Shown: in pieces, positions 16,917 to 27,605 of the stretch
Position numbering within the stretch: position 1 is the stretch's first letter
Layout: the number at the start of each line of letters is the position of its first letter
Origin: Labrenzia sp. 011
GTDB lineage: Bacteria; Pseudomonadota; Alphaproteobacteria; Rhizobiales; Stappiaceae
Direction: 5' to 3'
NCBI RefSeq assembly: GCF_003075075.1
Contig: NZ_QCYM01000028.1
Coordinates: 1-47,622 of the forward strand
DNA: 47,622 nt
Notes under the pieces: model-generated
What the model saw: only the letters and a program-made list of their open reading frames with translations
Database searches by the model: none
What the model was told of the DNA's origin: nothing
Program-made: the position numbers and the translations under genes

Positions 16917-18632
16917 ATGCGCGTCGCCGAACTTGTCCTAGAAGCCCTTCATCAACATGGTGTCCGTCAGGTTTTCGGCATCCCCGGAGACGCGATCAAT
17001 GACTTTACCTATGCGCTCCGGAATCGCTCCGACATGGAGTTCGTTCTCGTGCGTCACGAAGAGGCCGGTGCATTTGCGGCTTCCGCCCAGGCCAAACTGA
17101 CCGGAGAGCTTGCCTGCTGCATGGGAACGGCCGGCGGCGGGGCCATCCATCTGCTGAACGGTCTTTACGATGCCAGGATGGACAAGGCGCCTGTCATTGC
17201 CATCACCGGCCAGGTGGCAACCGATTTCATCGGGACGGGCTACCATCAGGAAGTCGATACCGAACGCCTGTTCTCCGATGTCGCCGTCTATTCCAAGACC
17301 GTGATGGATCCGGGGCAGCTTCCCGGTATCCTGCTGGAAGCCATCAAGGCGGCGCTGTCCGAGAGGGGACCGGCGCATATTTCCGTGCCGACCAACATTG
17401 CCGGCCTCAAGGTGCCCTTCATCCCCGGCAATCTGCAGCTGGCCAAGGCGCAATCGCGGATCACGCCGGCAGATGCGGCCTTGCGGCAAGCGGCGGATCT
17501 GATCAACAGCTCGGCGAAACCCGTGATTCTCGCCGGCATCGGCGGTGCGGAGGCGAAGGCGGATATTCTGGAACTGGCGCGCAGACTGAAGGCTCCGATC
17601 GTGCGTACGCTTCGCGCCAAGGACTGGATCGACGAGGATTACCCGGAGTGTGTCGGGGGACTGGGGCTTCTCGGCGGCCGCGCCGGCTCCAAGGCGATGG
17701 ACGGATGCGACTGCCTGATCATGCTCGGCACGGACTATCCCTATGTCGATTTCTATCCGAAGACGGCCAAGACGATCCAGGTTGACCGGGATATCCGGCA
17801 ACTTGGCAAACGCACCACGATCGATGTGCCGCTTCACGGCGACGTCGGATCGACCCTGTCGGCGCTGGTTCCGCTGGTTGCGGAAAAATCCTCCGCAGAG
17901 TTCCAGCAGGGCATCAGGACGATTCACGAGAAGGAGCGCAAAGGCTGGGTGAAGGAGGAAACCTCCCAGGACACGCCACTGAAGCCGCAGACGGTGCTGG
18001 CTTCGGTCGGCCGGCTGGCGCCGGACAATGCCATTTTCCTGTGCGACACGGGGACGGTGACCGCGTGGTCCGCCCGTCACCTGACGATACGCGACGACCA
18101 GCGGTTCGTTCTGTCAGCCTGTCTGGGAACAATGGCCTTTGCCATGTCCGGGGCGCTCGGCGCGCAGCTCAGCTTTCCCGACCGGCCGGTGGTTGCCCTG
18201 GCCGGAGACGGCGGGTTTGCCATGCTGATGGCCGATTTCGTCACGGCGGTGCGTTACGAACTGCCGATCACTGTGGTGGTTCTGGAAAACCGGAAGCTCG
18301 GTTTCATCGCGCTGGAACAGGAAGGCAAGGGATTGCCGGAACATTCGATCGATCTGGTGAACCCGGATTTCGCTGCCTTCGCCAGGGCCTGCGGCGGCGT
18401 GGGGCTGCGCGCCGACAGCCATGAGGGGCTTCAGGCCGCGCTGGCGGAGGCTTTCAGCAACAATCTGCCCACGGTCATCAATGTGGCGGTCGACCCCGGT
18501 GCGCTGATCGTCCCGCCAGAAATCACCGTGGATCAGGCCTATCACTTCGGCCTTGCCAAGGTGAGAGAAAGCGTTTTGCCGATCGAAAATGCGCTCAAGG
18601 AGCGCATCGGCAAAAAGGACGGGAAGGGCTGA
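16917..18632 (+). CDS. Thiamine-diphosphate enzyme, PoxB-like (pyruvate oxidase/dehydrogenase family)
   Basis: A 571-residue enzyme with the three-domain fold of pyruvate oxidases and acetolactate synthases. The catalytic glutamate lies in VRHEEAGAFAA (about residue 48), the central FAD/Rossmann-type domain spans roughly 190-340, and the ThDP motif begins GDGGFAMLM and ends with ENRKLGF. The HQEVD segment and the overall length (E. coli PoxB has 572) favour pyruvate:quinone oxidoreductase over acetolactate synthase, and no small regulatory subunit gene follows. ATG 16917 has GGAG at 16907-16910. The exact substrate is inferred. Confidence 0.75.
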   Translation: MRVAELVLEALHQHGVRQVFGIPGDAINDFTYALRNRSDMEFVLVRHEEAGAFAASAQAKLTGELACCMGTAGGGAIHLLNGLYDARMDKAPVIAITGQVATDFIGTGYHQEVDTERLFSDVAVYSKTVMDPGQLPGILLEAIKAALSERGPAHISVPTNIAGLKVPFIPGNLQLAKAQSRITPADAALRQAADLINSSAKPVILAGIGGAEAKADILELARRLKAPIVRTLRAKDWIDEDYPECVGGLGLLGGRAGSKAMDGCDCLIMLGTDYPYVDFYPKTAKTIQVDRDIRQLGKRTTIDVPLHGDVGSTLSALVPLVAEKSSAEFQQGIRTIHEKERKGWVKEETSQDTPLKPQTVLASVGRLAPDNAIFLCDTGTVTAWSARHLTIRDDQRFVLSACLGTMAFAMSGALGAQLSFPDRPVVALAGDGGFAMLMADFVTAVRYELPITVVVLENRKLGFIALEQEGKGLPEHSIDLVNPDFAAFARACGGVGLRADSHEGLQAALAEAFSNNLPTVINVAVDPGALIVPPEITVDQAYHFGLAKVRESVLPIENALKERIGKKDGKG

Positions 18633-18676
18633 GCGGATCGGCCTGCATTCCTGAGGGCGCGAATTGAGGCTGCCTC

Positions 18677-18703
18677 GGACCTGCCCGGTATTCGGGCAGG
18701 TTC
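18677..18703. terminator. Hairpin between convergent genes
   Basis: An 11-bp stem with one G-U pair (18677-18687 with 18693-18703) and a 5-nt loop between the PoxB-like and lsrB genes; could serve both strands. No T-tract. Confidence 0.5.
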
Positions 18704-18761
18704 CGGAAGACCGGGATGACGGCTGCGACCGTATTCGGGGCAGCCTGTCCCGGACATGGTG

Positions 18762-19658
18762 TCAGTAGACCCATTTTTCCGCACTGGTCAGCAGAAACTC
18801 GCGGAATGCGGTCACTCTTGCCGTGTTCTTCAGTTCCGAGGGATAGACGAAATAGGTGTCGAAAATGGGCACCTTGTCTTCCTGCTCGGTCAGCAGCGGA
18901 ACCAGCAGGGAGTTCTGGTCGATGATGTAGTCCGGCAGGATGGCGATGCCGACACCGGACTGAACCGCGCGCTTGATGGCGACCAGATTATTGGCCTTGA
19001 GCACCGACCGGCGCGGATTGGTTGCCACACGACCGGCGGTCTCCAGCCAGTTCATGGACTTGAGATAGGCGGGAGCCTGTTCCCCGAATGTGATGATGCG
19101 ATGATTGTCCAGATCGTCGATGGAGCCTGGGGCGCCGAAGCGCTGTAGATATTCCGGTGCGGCATAGACATGGAAATGCACCGTGAACAGCTTGCGCTGG
19201 ATCAGGTCGGGCTGGGTCGGCTGCCGCAGCCGGATGGCCACGTCGGCCTCACGCATGCCCAGGTCCAGCTCATCGTCGTCGAAGATCAGGTGCAGATCCA
19301 CATCCGGATACAGGTCGATGAAATTCTTGATGCGGGAGGTGAGCCACGTCGAGCCGAGGCCGACCGTGGTCGTCACCCGCAGGGCGCCGGAGGGTTTCTC
19401 CTTGCTGTCGGTGAGGCTTGACTGTACCGCCTCCAGCTTCATCATGACATCGCTGGCGGTCCGGTAGAGCAGTTCACCCTGTTCGGTCAGCAGCAGACCG
19501 CGCGCATGGCGGTGGAAGAGGGATACTCCCAGATCCTGTTCCAGGGCGCTGACCTGCCGGCTGACAGCCGACTGGCTCATGTTAAGGGCATCACCGGCAT
19601 GGGTGAAGCTGCCCGCCTGAGCGGCCGCATGAAAGATACGTAACTTGTCCCAGTCCAT
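18762..19658 (-). CDS. lsrB: LysR-type regulator, LsrB/VtlR orthologue
   Basis: A 298-residue LysR regulator with N-terminal helix-turn-helix (MDWDKLRIFHAAAQAGSFTH, SQSAVSRQVSALEQD) and a periplasmic-binding-type sensor domain (LRVTTTVGLG onward). The N-terminus, the RLRQPTQPDLIQRKLFTVH segment and the position directly downstream of trxB (31-bp gap) match Sinorhizobium LsrB and Brucella/Agrobacterium VtlR, which control oxidative stress, envelope and small-RNA genes. The protein has no cysteine at all, although the S. meliloti protein is reported to sense redox through cysteines. It is probably the last gene of elm1-trxB-lsrB. Confidence 0.78.
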   Translation of the reverse strand: MDWDKLRIFHAAAQAGSFTHAGDALNMSQSAVSRQVSALEQDLGVSLFHRHARGLLLTEQGELLYRTASDVMMKLEAVQSSLTDSKEKPSGALRVTTTVGLGSTWLTSRIKNFIDLYPDVDLHLIFDDDELDLGMREADVAIRLRQPTQPDLIQRKLFTVHFHVYAAPEYLQRFGAPGSIDDLDNHRIITFGEQAPAYLKSMNWLETAGRVATNPRRSVLKANNLVAIKRAVQSGVGIAILPDYIIDQNSLLVPLLTEQEDKVPIFDTYFVYPSELKNTARVTAFREFLLTSAEKWVY

Positions 19659-19689
19659 GCGTGCCCCTTCCGGAGGACAGTCAGGAGGC

Positions 19690-20673
<984 letters not shown>

Positions 20674-20716
20674 CTATGCGTCTGTTCCGGGGCCGGTGTT
20701 GCCTGCCACACCCTGC

Positions 20717-21712
20717 CTAGGCCTTCTTGTCCTGCAACCGCAATGCGGCAAAATCGGCAAGAATGCGTTTCGCGATCACGGGTGTTGCGTCAATCGGCTC
20801 GTAGGTAGTGGTTTTCAGCGGACCTGGAAAGGGGTGAGTGACGCCGAGACGCTGCAAATTGTCCAAAAAACGGGTAATCTTGCGGTGACCGCCGCCGGGA
20901 TGAAACACGTGAACCGGTTTTCCGGTGCCGGCGGCCTCGCCGATCATGTTGGTGGAGTCCGCCGTCGCGACGATGGCATCGGCTTTGGCCAGGTAAAGGC
21001 CGAGTGGATTGGGACTCTCGCCAGTCCAGTAAAGGTGCCCTCCGGATTTCGCCAGGCTGGCCAGACCGTAGGCAAGGCCGGGAGGGGTGCGGCGGGACGC
21101 GGTGATCATGAAAGAAGCCCCGTCGTCCCGTGCGACCCGGCGCAGTCCGTTCAGCAACCGGTTCTGGTCGTCCTCGGTAAAGGTGTGATGACGGCTATCT
21201 CCGCCGACGAGCACCGCGATGCGCGGGTGGGAGAGGGCGTCGATTTCAGGGACCTTCCGCGCGCGCAGGGAGGCCAGTACAGCGGCCGGGAAGCGGTGCG
21301 GCGATGTGGGGGTCACCAGAACGTTGCGGCCGCGCAGTCTGTCGTGTTCGGGAACCCAGATCAGATCGGCGGCATTTGGGCCCGTGCGCGGGTCTTTGAG
21401 AAACACCGTGAAGGTTTGTCCGCGGGAGCGCCGTTTGATGCGGCGCAGATAGGCGGCAGCGCGTCGGCCGGAGGCGATCGCGATATCGGGATAGGGGGGC
21501 GCCAGGGGACTGTCGGGCCGACCCTCCCATTCCCTCGGGTCTGTCGGGCCGAAAGGAAGCCACCAGGAGAAGGGCGCGCGCGGGGCGACCTGCCGCGCTT
21601 CATAAGGACAGTTAAGCGCTTCCGCGACGCCGGTGCACTGGGCCAGGTCGCCGGCTTTGCCATCGGTCAGGATCCACACAGAGGAAGGGGACGTCTCCAG
21701 CGGTCTCGTCAT
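20717..21712 (-). CDS. ELM1/GtrOC1-family protein
   Basis: A 331-residue protein of the family called mitochondrial fission ELM1 in eukaryotes. The bacterial members have a glycosyltransferase-B-like fold; segments here include WILTDGKAGDLAQ, IASGRRAAAYLRR, VLVGGDSRHH, FMITASRRTP and the C-terminal VATADSTNMIGEAAGTGKPV loop, which resembles a nucleotide-sugar-binding site. Its biochemical role is not known. ATG 21712 is chosen because the family N-terminus begins just after it. It heads the elm1-trxB-lsrB unit. Confidence 0.75.
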   Translation of the reverse strand: MTRPLETSPSSVWILTDGKAGDLAQCTGVAEALNCPYEARQVAPRAPFSWWLPFGPTDPREWEGRPDSPLAPPYPDIAIASGRRAAAYLRRIKRRSRGQTFTVFLKDPRTGPNAADLIWVPEHDRLRGRNVLVTPTSPHRFPAAVLASLRARKVPEIDALSHPRIAVLVGGDSRHHTFTEDDQNRLLNGLRRVARDDGASFMITASRRTPPGLAYGLASLAKSGGHLYWTGESPNPLGLYLAKADAIVATADSTNMIGEAAGTGKPVHVFHPGGGHRKITRFLDNLQRLGVTHPFPGPLKTTTYEPIDATPVIAKRILADFAALRLQDKKA

Positions 21713-21769
21713 TTTTGGCGAGGTTCCCCTACCTAATCTTTCGAGATCGTGCGTGATTTTGTTATAGTC

Positions 21770-21798
21770 TTGCACAAACGCGCAAAAAATCATAATCC
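21770..21798 (+). promoter_or_regulatory. Candidate promoter of the Lrp-family gene
   Basis: TTGCAC (21770-21775), 17 bp, TAATCC (21793-21798). The expected start near 21805 gives a leader of about 115 nt to the TTG start, containing a 7-bp hairpin GCGGGAT/ATCCCGC. Confidence 0.45.
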
Positions 21799-21921
21799 GG
21801 CACCGGCGAGATACGTTACAGCGGGATTCTCTTATCCCGCAAGACGCCAGGGCCGGTTCGGTGTCGACTACCCACATCTAGTTCGGCCTGCATGTCCAGG
21901 CCACGTTCGAAGGAGACAGGT

Positions 21922-22389
21922 TTGAAAGCGCGGCTTGATGCCATTGACTGGCAGATCCTGAAGGAACTGCAAGAAGACGGCCGGATGACCAATGTTGAAC
22001 TGGCAAGGCGCGTCGGCATTTCCGCTCCGCCCTGCCTGCGCCGGGTCAGGGCGCTGGAGGAAGCCGGACTCATCCTCGGATACCGGACGCTGCTGGATGA
22101 AAAACAGCTCGGCTATGATGTCACGGCCTTTGCCATGGTCGGCCTGCACAGCCAGACCGAGGCAGACCTGATCGCCTTCGAGGAAACGGTGCAGAAATGG
22201 CCGCTGGTGCGGGAAAGCTACATGCTGTCCGGCGAGGTGGACTTTCTTCTCAAGTGCGTTGCTCCGGACCTGCAGACGTTCCAGAATTTCGTCATCCGCG
22301 ACCTGACGGCCGCGCAGAATGTGGATAGCGTGCGTACGGCGCTGACGATCCGCCGGACCAAATACGAACCGGTCGTGCCGATCGACTGA
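21922..22389 (+). CDS. Lrp/AsnC-family transcriptional regulator
   Basis: An amino-acid-responsive regulator with an N-terminal helix-turn-helix (DAIDWQILKELQEDG, VELARRVGISAPPCLRRV) and a C-terminal RAM/ACT-like ligand domain. I place the start at TTG 21922, because AGGAG at 21911-21915 is 6 nt away and the family normally begins a few residues before DxIDW. The in-frame ATG at 21892 has no ribosome binding site. It is divergent from elm1-trxB-lsrB, the usual arrangement in this group, and may regulate that unit. Ligand unknown. Confidence 0.85.
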   Translation: MKARLDAIDWQILKELQEDGRMTNVELARRVGISAPPCLRRVRALEEAGLILGYRTLLDEKQLGYDVTAFAMVGLHSQTEADLIAFEETVQKWPLVRESYMLSGEVDFLLKCVAPDLQTFQNFVIRDLTAAQNVDSVRTALTIRRTKYEPVVPID

Positions 22390-22499
22390 TCTGCTGATTT
22401 CCGTGACGCATCCGGGGCCGTGCGGCTTCCGGTCCGCCCGTCGCGGCCGGTACGCGTCCGTTCCCCGGACCGGTCCGGAATGCGGCCCAGGGCCTGGAT

Positions 22500-22982
22500 T
22501 TAGCTTGCCGGCGTTCCGGACATATGTCCCAAATGGCTGAATTTCCGGTGCAGCCTGCGGATCAGGTTGATGTCCCGAAGGGCCGCCGCCACCAGCGTGA
22601 AGGCGATGCTCAACAGCAGGCAGGTGGTCAGGATGGCGATCGGCAGAACCTGATCATATTGCAAGGTGTCCAGGGCCTGGTCGACCGGCTCGACGTCGGA
22701 ATAGAGGCGGGTGTGAAACATGTCCCGATAGAGGGGGATGTGAAATGTCCCGTATTTCAGGTAACGCAGCCCGAACACGACCACGAAAACGGCAGCGGTG
22801 AAGGCTGTCAGAAACCCGAAAATGCGCAGCGCGAATCCGATGGAACGCTCATGCCGGCGGGCCACCAGCCGCTTGAACAGCTGCTTTTCGGCCGCACTCA
22901 GCCGGGAATAGGCAAACCAGCGGTAGATCCACAAGGGAACCGCCGCGACCAGCAACCAGAACGCTATTGCATTGAAAACCAT
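22500..22982 (-). CDS. Hypothetical three-span membrane protein (160 aa)
   Basis: Hydrophobic helices at about residues 5-20, 52-73 and 113-136, separated by a basic cytoplasmic loop (RHERS) and a polar loop (residues 75-112, LYRDMFHTRLYSDVEPVDQAL). No family recognised. It lies between the Lrp gene (convergent) and greA. Confidence 0.6.
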   Translation of the reverse strand: MVFNAIAFWLLVAAVPLWIYRWFAYSRLSAAEKQLFKRLVARRHERSIGFALRIFGFLTAFTAAVFVVVFGLRYLKYGTFHIPLYRDMFHTRLYSDVEPVDQALDTLQYDQVLPIAILTTCLLLSIAFTLVAAALRDINLIRRLHRKFSHLGHMSGTPAS

Positions 22983-23118
22983 AGACTACCCTCCGACACA
23001 TGCCGGTGCTACCGTAACCGGCGACCGGCAGGCGTCAATTGGGAAGCATGCGTATATGATTGAGGGGCCGCATCCTGATATCGTGGAGGCTGATCGGAGG
23101 GCCGATCTGGGTTTAAGG

Positions 23119-23592
23119 TCAGCCGTATTTCACCTCGACGATCTCGTAGGAATGAGACCCGCCGGGTGCCGACACTTCAACGCTGTCGCCGATGGTCTTG
23201 CCGATCAGGGCACGGGCGATTGGCGATGAGATCGAAACCTTGTTCTGCTTCACGTCGGATTCGACATCTCCGACGATCATGTAGTGCTTCTTTTCTTCCG
23301 TATCTTCGTCGATCAGGAAAACTGTCGCACCGAACTTGACGATGTCTCCGGACAGTTTCGTCACGTCAATGACTTCTGCGCGGGACAATTTGTCCTCCAG
23401 CTCGGCAATGCGGCCCTCATTGTGACTCTGGGCTTCTTTTGCGGCATGGTATTCGGCATTTTCCGACAGGTCGCCATGCGCACGTGCCTCAGAAATGGCA
23501 TCAACGATGCGCGGACGCTCTTCCGTTGTACGTTGCCTCAGTTCATCCTGAAGCATTTTGTACCCGGCGGAGGTCATCGGAACTTTTTCCAT
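23119..23592 (-). CDS. greA: Transcription elongation factor GreA
   Basis: Rescues backtracked RNA polymerase by stimulating transcript cleavage. The 157-residue protein has the N-terminal coiled coil with the acidic tip ([20 protein letters not shown], where the D-x-x-E-N segment carries the catalytic acids) and the FKBP-like C-terminal domain ending with [14 protein letters not shown]. The length is standard (158 in E. coli). It lies 110 bp downstream of carB, separated by the carB terminator. Confidence 0.97.
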   Translation of the reverse strand: MEKVPMTSAGYKMLQDELRQRTTEERPRIVDAISEARAHGDLSENAEYHAAKEAQSHNEGRIAELEDKLSRAEVIDVTKLSGDIVKFGATVFLIDEDTEEKKHYMIVGDVESDVKQNKVSISSPIARALIGKTIGDSVEVSAPGGSHSYEIVEVKYG

Positions 23593-23656
23593 GGGTCTCA
23601 GACCTTCAGCTTATTGGGTCCCCCTTCCTGAGGACCACGCTTCTAAAACAAACCAA

Positions 23657-23681
23657 GCCGGGAAAGGCGCGCTTTCCCGGC
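23657..23681 (-). terminator. Rho-independent terminator of carB
   Basis: A 10-bp perfect stem (23657-23666 with 23672-23681) with GCGCG loop; on the minus strand it is followed by TTGGTTTGTTTT. Confidence 0.75.
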
Positions 23682-23701
23682 CGGTCGCGGGCATATTAGA
23701 C

Positions 23702-26700
23702 TTAGCCGAAGTAGGATTGTAAAGGTCTTACTTCAAGGCTCCCCGCTTTGTGGGCGGCGATGCCTTTGGCTGCGGCGACAGATCCGGCGAGGGTGGTGTA
23801 ATAAGGCACCTTGTTCAGGAGAGCTGCCCGGCGCATCGACCGGCTGTCGGAGATGGCCTGAGCGCCTTCCGTCGTGTTGAAGACGAGCTGGACTTCACCG
23901 TTCTTGATAGCATCGACGATATGCGGACGGCCTTCAAGCACCTTGTTGATTTTCTTCGCGGAAATTCCGTTGCTTTCAAGAAATTCCTGCGTGCCTCCGG
24001 TGGCGATGATGGTGAAGCCGATGGCCTCCAGGCTGCGTACCGCCTCGAGGACCCCCGCCTTGTCCTCATCGCGCATGGAGACGAATACCGTGCCGTGATC
24101 CGGCACGCCGGTTCCGCATCCGAGCTGGGATTTGGCGAATGCCTTGCCGAAAGCGGTGTCCAGACCCATGACTTCTCCGGTGGACCGCATTTCCGGGCCG
24201 AGGATCGTGTCGACGCCGGGGAAGCGGGCAAAGGGGAACACGGCTTCCTTCACTGCGATATGGTCCAGTTTCTTCTCCTTCAGTCCGAAGGATGCAAGGC
24301 TTTCGCCGGCCATGATCCGGCTGGCGATCTTCGCAACCGGCACACCGATGGTCTTGGCGACGAAGGGCACCGTGCGGGAGGCGCGCGGGTTGACTTCCAG
24401 AACGTAGATTTCGCCGTCCCTGATCGCATATTGCACGTTCATCAGGCCGCCGACCTCCAGCGCCAGCGCCAGGGCGCGGGTCTGGCGCTTGAGCTCTTCG
24501 ATCATGTCCTCCTTGAGGGAGAACGCCGGCAGGGAACAGGCGCTGTCACCGGAGTGAATGCCGGCTTCCTCGATATGTTCCATGATGCCGCAGACGAATA
24601 CGTCCTTGCCGTCGCACAGGGCATCGACGTCCACCTCGATGGCGCCGTCCAGATAGCGGTCGAAGAGCAGGGGGTTGGTGCCGAGAACCGTGTTGATCTG
24701 GCCTGTCTTGTCATTCGGATACTTGGCGCGGACCTCTCCGGGAACCAGCTCGGGCAGGGTGCCGAGCAGGTAGGAGTTGAGGGCTTCCTCGTCGCGAATG
24801 ATCTGCATCGCGCGCCCGCCCAGAACGTAGGAGGGGCGGACCACCAGCGGCAGGCCGAGCCGTCCGGCGATCAGCCGGCCCTGTTCGACCGAATAGGCGA
24901 TGCCGTTTTCAGGTTGCTTCAGGTCCAGCTTGACCAGGAGCTTCTGGAACCGGTCCCTGTCCTCGGCAAGATCGATCATGTCCGGAGAGGTACCGAGAAT
25001 GGGCACATCGGCCCGGACAAGCGCCTGGGCCAGTTTCAGAGGGGTCTGGCCGCCGAACTGGACGATCACGCCGTGAAGGGTGCCATTTTCCTGTTCCTTG
25101 CGGATGATCTCAAGGACATCTTCCTCGGTCAGCGGTTCGAAGTAGAGCCGGTCCGACGTATCGTAGTCCGTGGAAACGGTCTCCGGGTTGCAGTTGACCA
25201 TGATGGTCTCGTAGCCGGCGTCTTCCAGAGCGAAGGCGGCGTGGCAGCAGCAATAGTCGAATTCGATGCCCTGGCCGATCCGGTTCGGACCGCCGCCCAG
25301 AATGACGACCTTCTTCTTCCCGCTCGGGTTGGACTCACAGGCCGGCTTGCCCATGAAGGGAGCTTCATAGGTGGAGTACATGTAGGCGGTCGGGGAAGCG
25401 AATTCCGCGGCACAGGTGTCGATGCGCTTGTAGACCGGATGGACGTCCAGCTCATTGCGCAGACTGACCACGTCATGGGCGTCCAGTTCCGCAAGGCTTG
25501 CCAGGCGGGCGTCGGAAAAACCCATTGCCTTCAGCTTGCGCAGATTTACGGCATCCTTCGGCAGGCCGATATTGCGGACCTTGCTCTCCATGGCCAGAAG
25601 GTCGGCGATCTGTTCCAGGAACCAGGTGTTGATGCCACTGGCCTGATGAATTTCCTCGATGCTCATCCCAAGCCGCATGGCCTGTGCGACATTGAGCAGA
25701 CGGCTGGGTGTCGGTGTCGCGACCGCGGCGCGCAGGGCATTCTTGTCGTCGCCCTGGTCAAGACCGGGGATTTCGGTCTCGTCGAGACCGTTGAGACCGG
25801 TTTCCAGTCCGCGCAGTGCTTTCTGCAAGCTTTCGTTGAAGGTACGGCCGATGGCCATGACTTCGCCGACGGACTTCATGGCCGTGGTCAGGGTCGGTTG
25901 GGAACCGGGAAATTTCTCGAAGGCGAACCGCGGGATCTTGGTGACCACATAGTCGATGGTCGGTTCGAAGGATGCCGGTGTCGCCCCTCCGGTGATGTCG
26001 TTTTCCAGCTCATCCAGCGTGTAGCCCACGGCAAGCTTGGCCGCGATCTTGGCAATGGGGAAGCCGGTGGCCTTGGAGGCCAGGGCCGAGGAACGCGACA
26101 CGCGCGGGTTCATCTCGATGACCACGAGACGTCCCGTATCCGGATCGACCGCGAACTGGACGTTGGAGCCGCCCGTTTCGACACCGATTTCGCGCAGCAC
26201 CGCAATCGATGCGTCGCGCATGATCTGGTATTCCTTGTCCGTCAGGGTCAGTGCCGGAGCGACGGTGATCGAATCGCCCGTGTGCACACCCATCGGATCG
26301 ACGTTTTCAATCGAGCAGATGATGATGCAGTTGTCCGCCTTGTCGCGGACGACTTCCATCTCGAATTCCTTCCAGCCCAGAAGGCTTTCGTCGATCAGGA
26401 CCTGTCCGACCGGGGAGGCATCGATGCCGGAGCGGACGATGGTCTCGTATTCTTCCCGGTTGTAGGCGACGCCACCGCCGGTGCCGCCAAGGGTGAAGGC
26501 GGGCCGGATAATGGCCGGCAGGCCGATCTCGTCGAGCGCGCGCATGGCTTCCAGGTAGCCGGCGTTGCGGTCATAGCCGGTGATCTTGCCATTCTCGTCG
26601 CGGATGGCCGGGGAGGAGGCGATGGCGGCGCGCGGGTTCTCCAGGCCGATCACGTCCATGGCGGCGCGGAACTTTTCCCGGTCTTCCGCCTTTTCGATGA

Positions 26701-27064
26701 CATCCGCCCGGGCACCGATCATCTCGACACCGAATTTCTCCAGTACGCCCATTTCCTCGAGATCGAGCGCACAGTTGAGGGCGGTCTGGCCGCCCATGGT
26801 CGGCAGAAGGGCGTCGGGACGCTCCTTCTCGATGATCTTTGCCACCAGTTCCGGCGTGATGGGCTCGATGTAGGTCGCATCGGCGAGGTCCGGATCGGTC
26901 ATGATCGTTGCCGGATTCGAGTTCACCAGAATGATGCGGTAACCTTCTTCGCGCAGAGCCTTGCAGGCCTGAGTGCCCGAATAATCGAATTCACAGGCCT
27001 GGCCGATGACAATCGGTCCGGCACCAATGATCAGGATGGAAGAGATATCTGTGCGTTTGGGCAT
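23702..27064 (-). CDS. carB: Carbamoyl-phosphate synthase large subunit
   Basis: Makes carbamoyl phosphate from ammonia (delivered by CarA), bicarbonate and two ATP, for pyrimidine and arginine synthesis. The 1120-residue protein has two homologous ATP-grasp halves: the N-terminal half opens with the ADP-binding [11 protein letters not shown], and the second with the [10 protein letters not shown] segment near residue 590. The oligomerisation region lies between them. The C-terminal MGS-like allosteric domain ([10 protein letters not shown]) is complete. It is not in an operon with carA: the two are separated by 2 kb containing a helix-turn-helix gene and a MerR gene. Confidence 0.98.
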   Translation of the reverse strand: MPKRTDISSILIIGAGPIVIGQACEFDYSGTQACKALREEGYRIILVNSNPATIMTDPDLADATYIEPITPELVAKIIEKERPDALLPTMGGQTALNCALDLEEMGVLEKFGVEMIGARADVIEKAEDREKFRAAMDVIGLENPRAAIASSPAIRDENGKITGYDRNAGYLEAMRALDEIGLPAIIRPAFTLGGTGGGVAYNREEYETIVRSGIDASPVGQVLIDESLLGWKEFEMEVVRDKADNCIIICSIENVDPMGVHTGDSITVAPALTLTDKEYQIMRDASIAVLREIGVETGGSNVQFAVDPDTGRLVVIEMNPRVSRSSALASKATGFPIAKIAAKLAVGYTLDELENDITGGATPASFEPTIDYVVTKIPRFAFEKFPGSQPTLTTAMKSVGEVMAIGRTFNESLQKALRGLETGLNGLDETEIPGLDQGDDKNALRAAVATPTPSRLLNVAQAMRLGMSIEEIHQASGINTWFLEQIADLLAMESKVRNIGLPKDAVNLRKLKAMGFSDARLASLAELDAHDVVSLRNELDVHPVYKRIDTCAAEFASPTAYMYSTYEAPFMGKPACESNPSGKKKVVILGGGPNRIGQGIEFDYCCCHAAFALEDAGYETIMVNCNPETVSTDYDTSDRLYFEPLTEEDVLEIIRKEQENGTLHGVIVQFGGQTPLKLAQALVRADVPILGTSPDMIDLAEDRDRFQKLLVKLDLKQPENGIAYSVEQGRLIAGRLGLPLVVRPSYVLGGRAMQIIRDEEALNSYLLGTLPELVPGEVRAKYPNDKTGQINTVLGTNPLLFDRYLDGAIEVDVDALCDGKDVFVCGIMEHIEEAGIHSGDSACSLPAFSLKEDMIEELKRQTRALALALEVGGLMNVQYAIRDGEIYVLEVNPRASRTVPFVAKTIGVPVAKIASRIMAGESLASFGLKEKKLDHIAVKEAVFPFARFPGVDTILGPEMRSTGEVMGLDTAFGKAFAKSQLGCGTGVPDHGTVFVSMRDEDKAGVLEAVRSLEAIGFTIIATGGTQEFLESNGISAKKINKVLEGRPHIVDAIKNGEVQLVFNTTEGAQAISDSRSMRRAALLNKVPYYTTLAGSVAAAKGIAAHKAGSLEVRPLQSYFG

Positions 27065-27236
27065 CTCGGCTCGCGGCTCGCAGCGGCCAATCCGGATTAG
27101 CGGGGCCGCTATTCGGTCTGGCTCGGGTCTGAAGTGAATGACAATGTTGGCTGAGCGCGTCTTATAGGGAAAAGCGGAGCGCTAGGAAACCCCGACCGGC
27201 CATCAAGGCGCTGTTTTCCGGTCCGGAGAGAAAAGA

Positions 27237-27515
27237 TCAGTCCGTTTCGGACGCTTCCGTTGTCAGGGGAACGGCGGATTGACCGTCAAAATCGTCAATT
27301 CCCTCGGAAAGGGCGTAGCAGGCCAGACGGATGGATTTCGGAATTTCCACGGGACGACCGTCACGATTGCCTTTCTCGTAATACTGGATCATGCGTTTTT
27401 TCAAGCCGAGCCGGTCGGCGGCGTCCTTCTGCTTCAGGCCCAGCGTCCGTCGCCAGAGGCGGAATTGTTGCGGGGTCATGCCGCGTACAGGGTTTTTTGA
27501 TTTCGATTCGGCCAT
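27237..27515 (-). CDS. XRE-type helix-turn-helix regulator (92 aa)
   Basis: A small DNA-binding protein: MTPQQFRLWRRTLGLKQKDA, then ADRLGLKKRMIQYYEKGNR form the HTH (residues 13-50). An RPVEIPKSIRLACYAL helix follows, then an acidic tail. This orphan type is frequent in alphaproteobacteria and its targets are not known. Upstream, a TTGACA box and repeats of CAGGTT suggest autoregulation. It lies between carB and the long AT-rich region. Confidence 0.72.
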   Translation of the reverse strand: MAESKSKNPVRGMTPQQFRLWRRTLGLKQKDAADRLGLKKRMIQYYEKGNRDGRPVEIPKSIRLACYALSEGIDDFDGQSAVPLTTEASETD

Positions 27516-27526
27516 ATTTCGTAATA

Positions 27527-27605
27527 ACCTGGGTCCTTGCGGTCACGATCGGCGGTTTGCTCGCCAGCAAACCTGACAGAAATAACCTGCAGGTTCGCTT
27601 GTCAA
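27527..27605 (-). promoter_or_regulatory. Promoter/operator region with CAGGTT repeats
   Basis: On the minus strand a consensus TTGACA (27600-27605) is followed by a perfect palindrome AACCTGCAGGTT (27584-27595). CAGGTTATT occurs twice, once within that palindrome and once near the start codon, and CAGGTTT occurs once between them. This looks like the autoregulatory site of the adjacent helix-turn-helix gene. Confidence 0.45.

Noticed and set aside
16917..18632. TPP enzyme considered as acetolactate synthase (ilvB)
   Set aside because: There is no small-subunit gene downstream, and the length and HQEVD segment fit PoxB-like oxidases better.
23750..27100. 1116-codon frame antisense to carB
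   Set aside because: Antisense of a high-GC conserved gene; the translation is low-complexity Gly/Asp/Val-rich with no recognisable domain.
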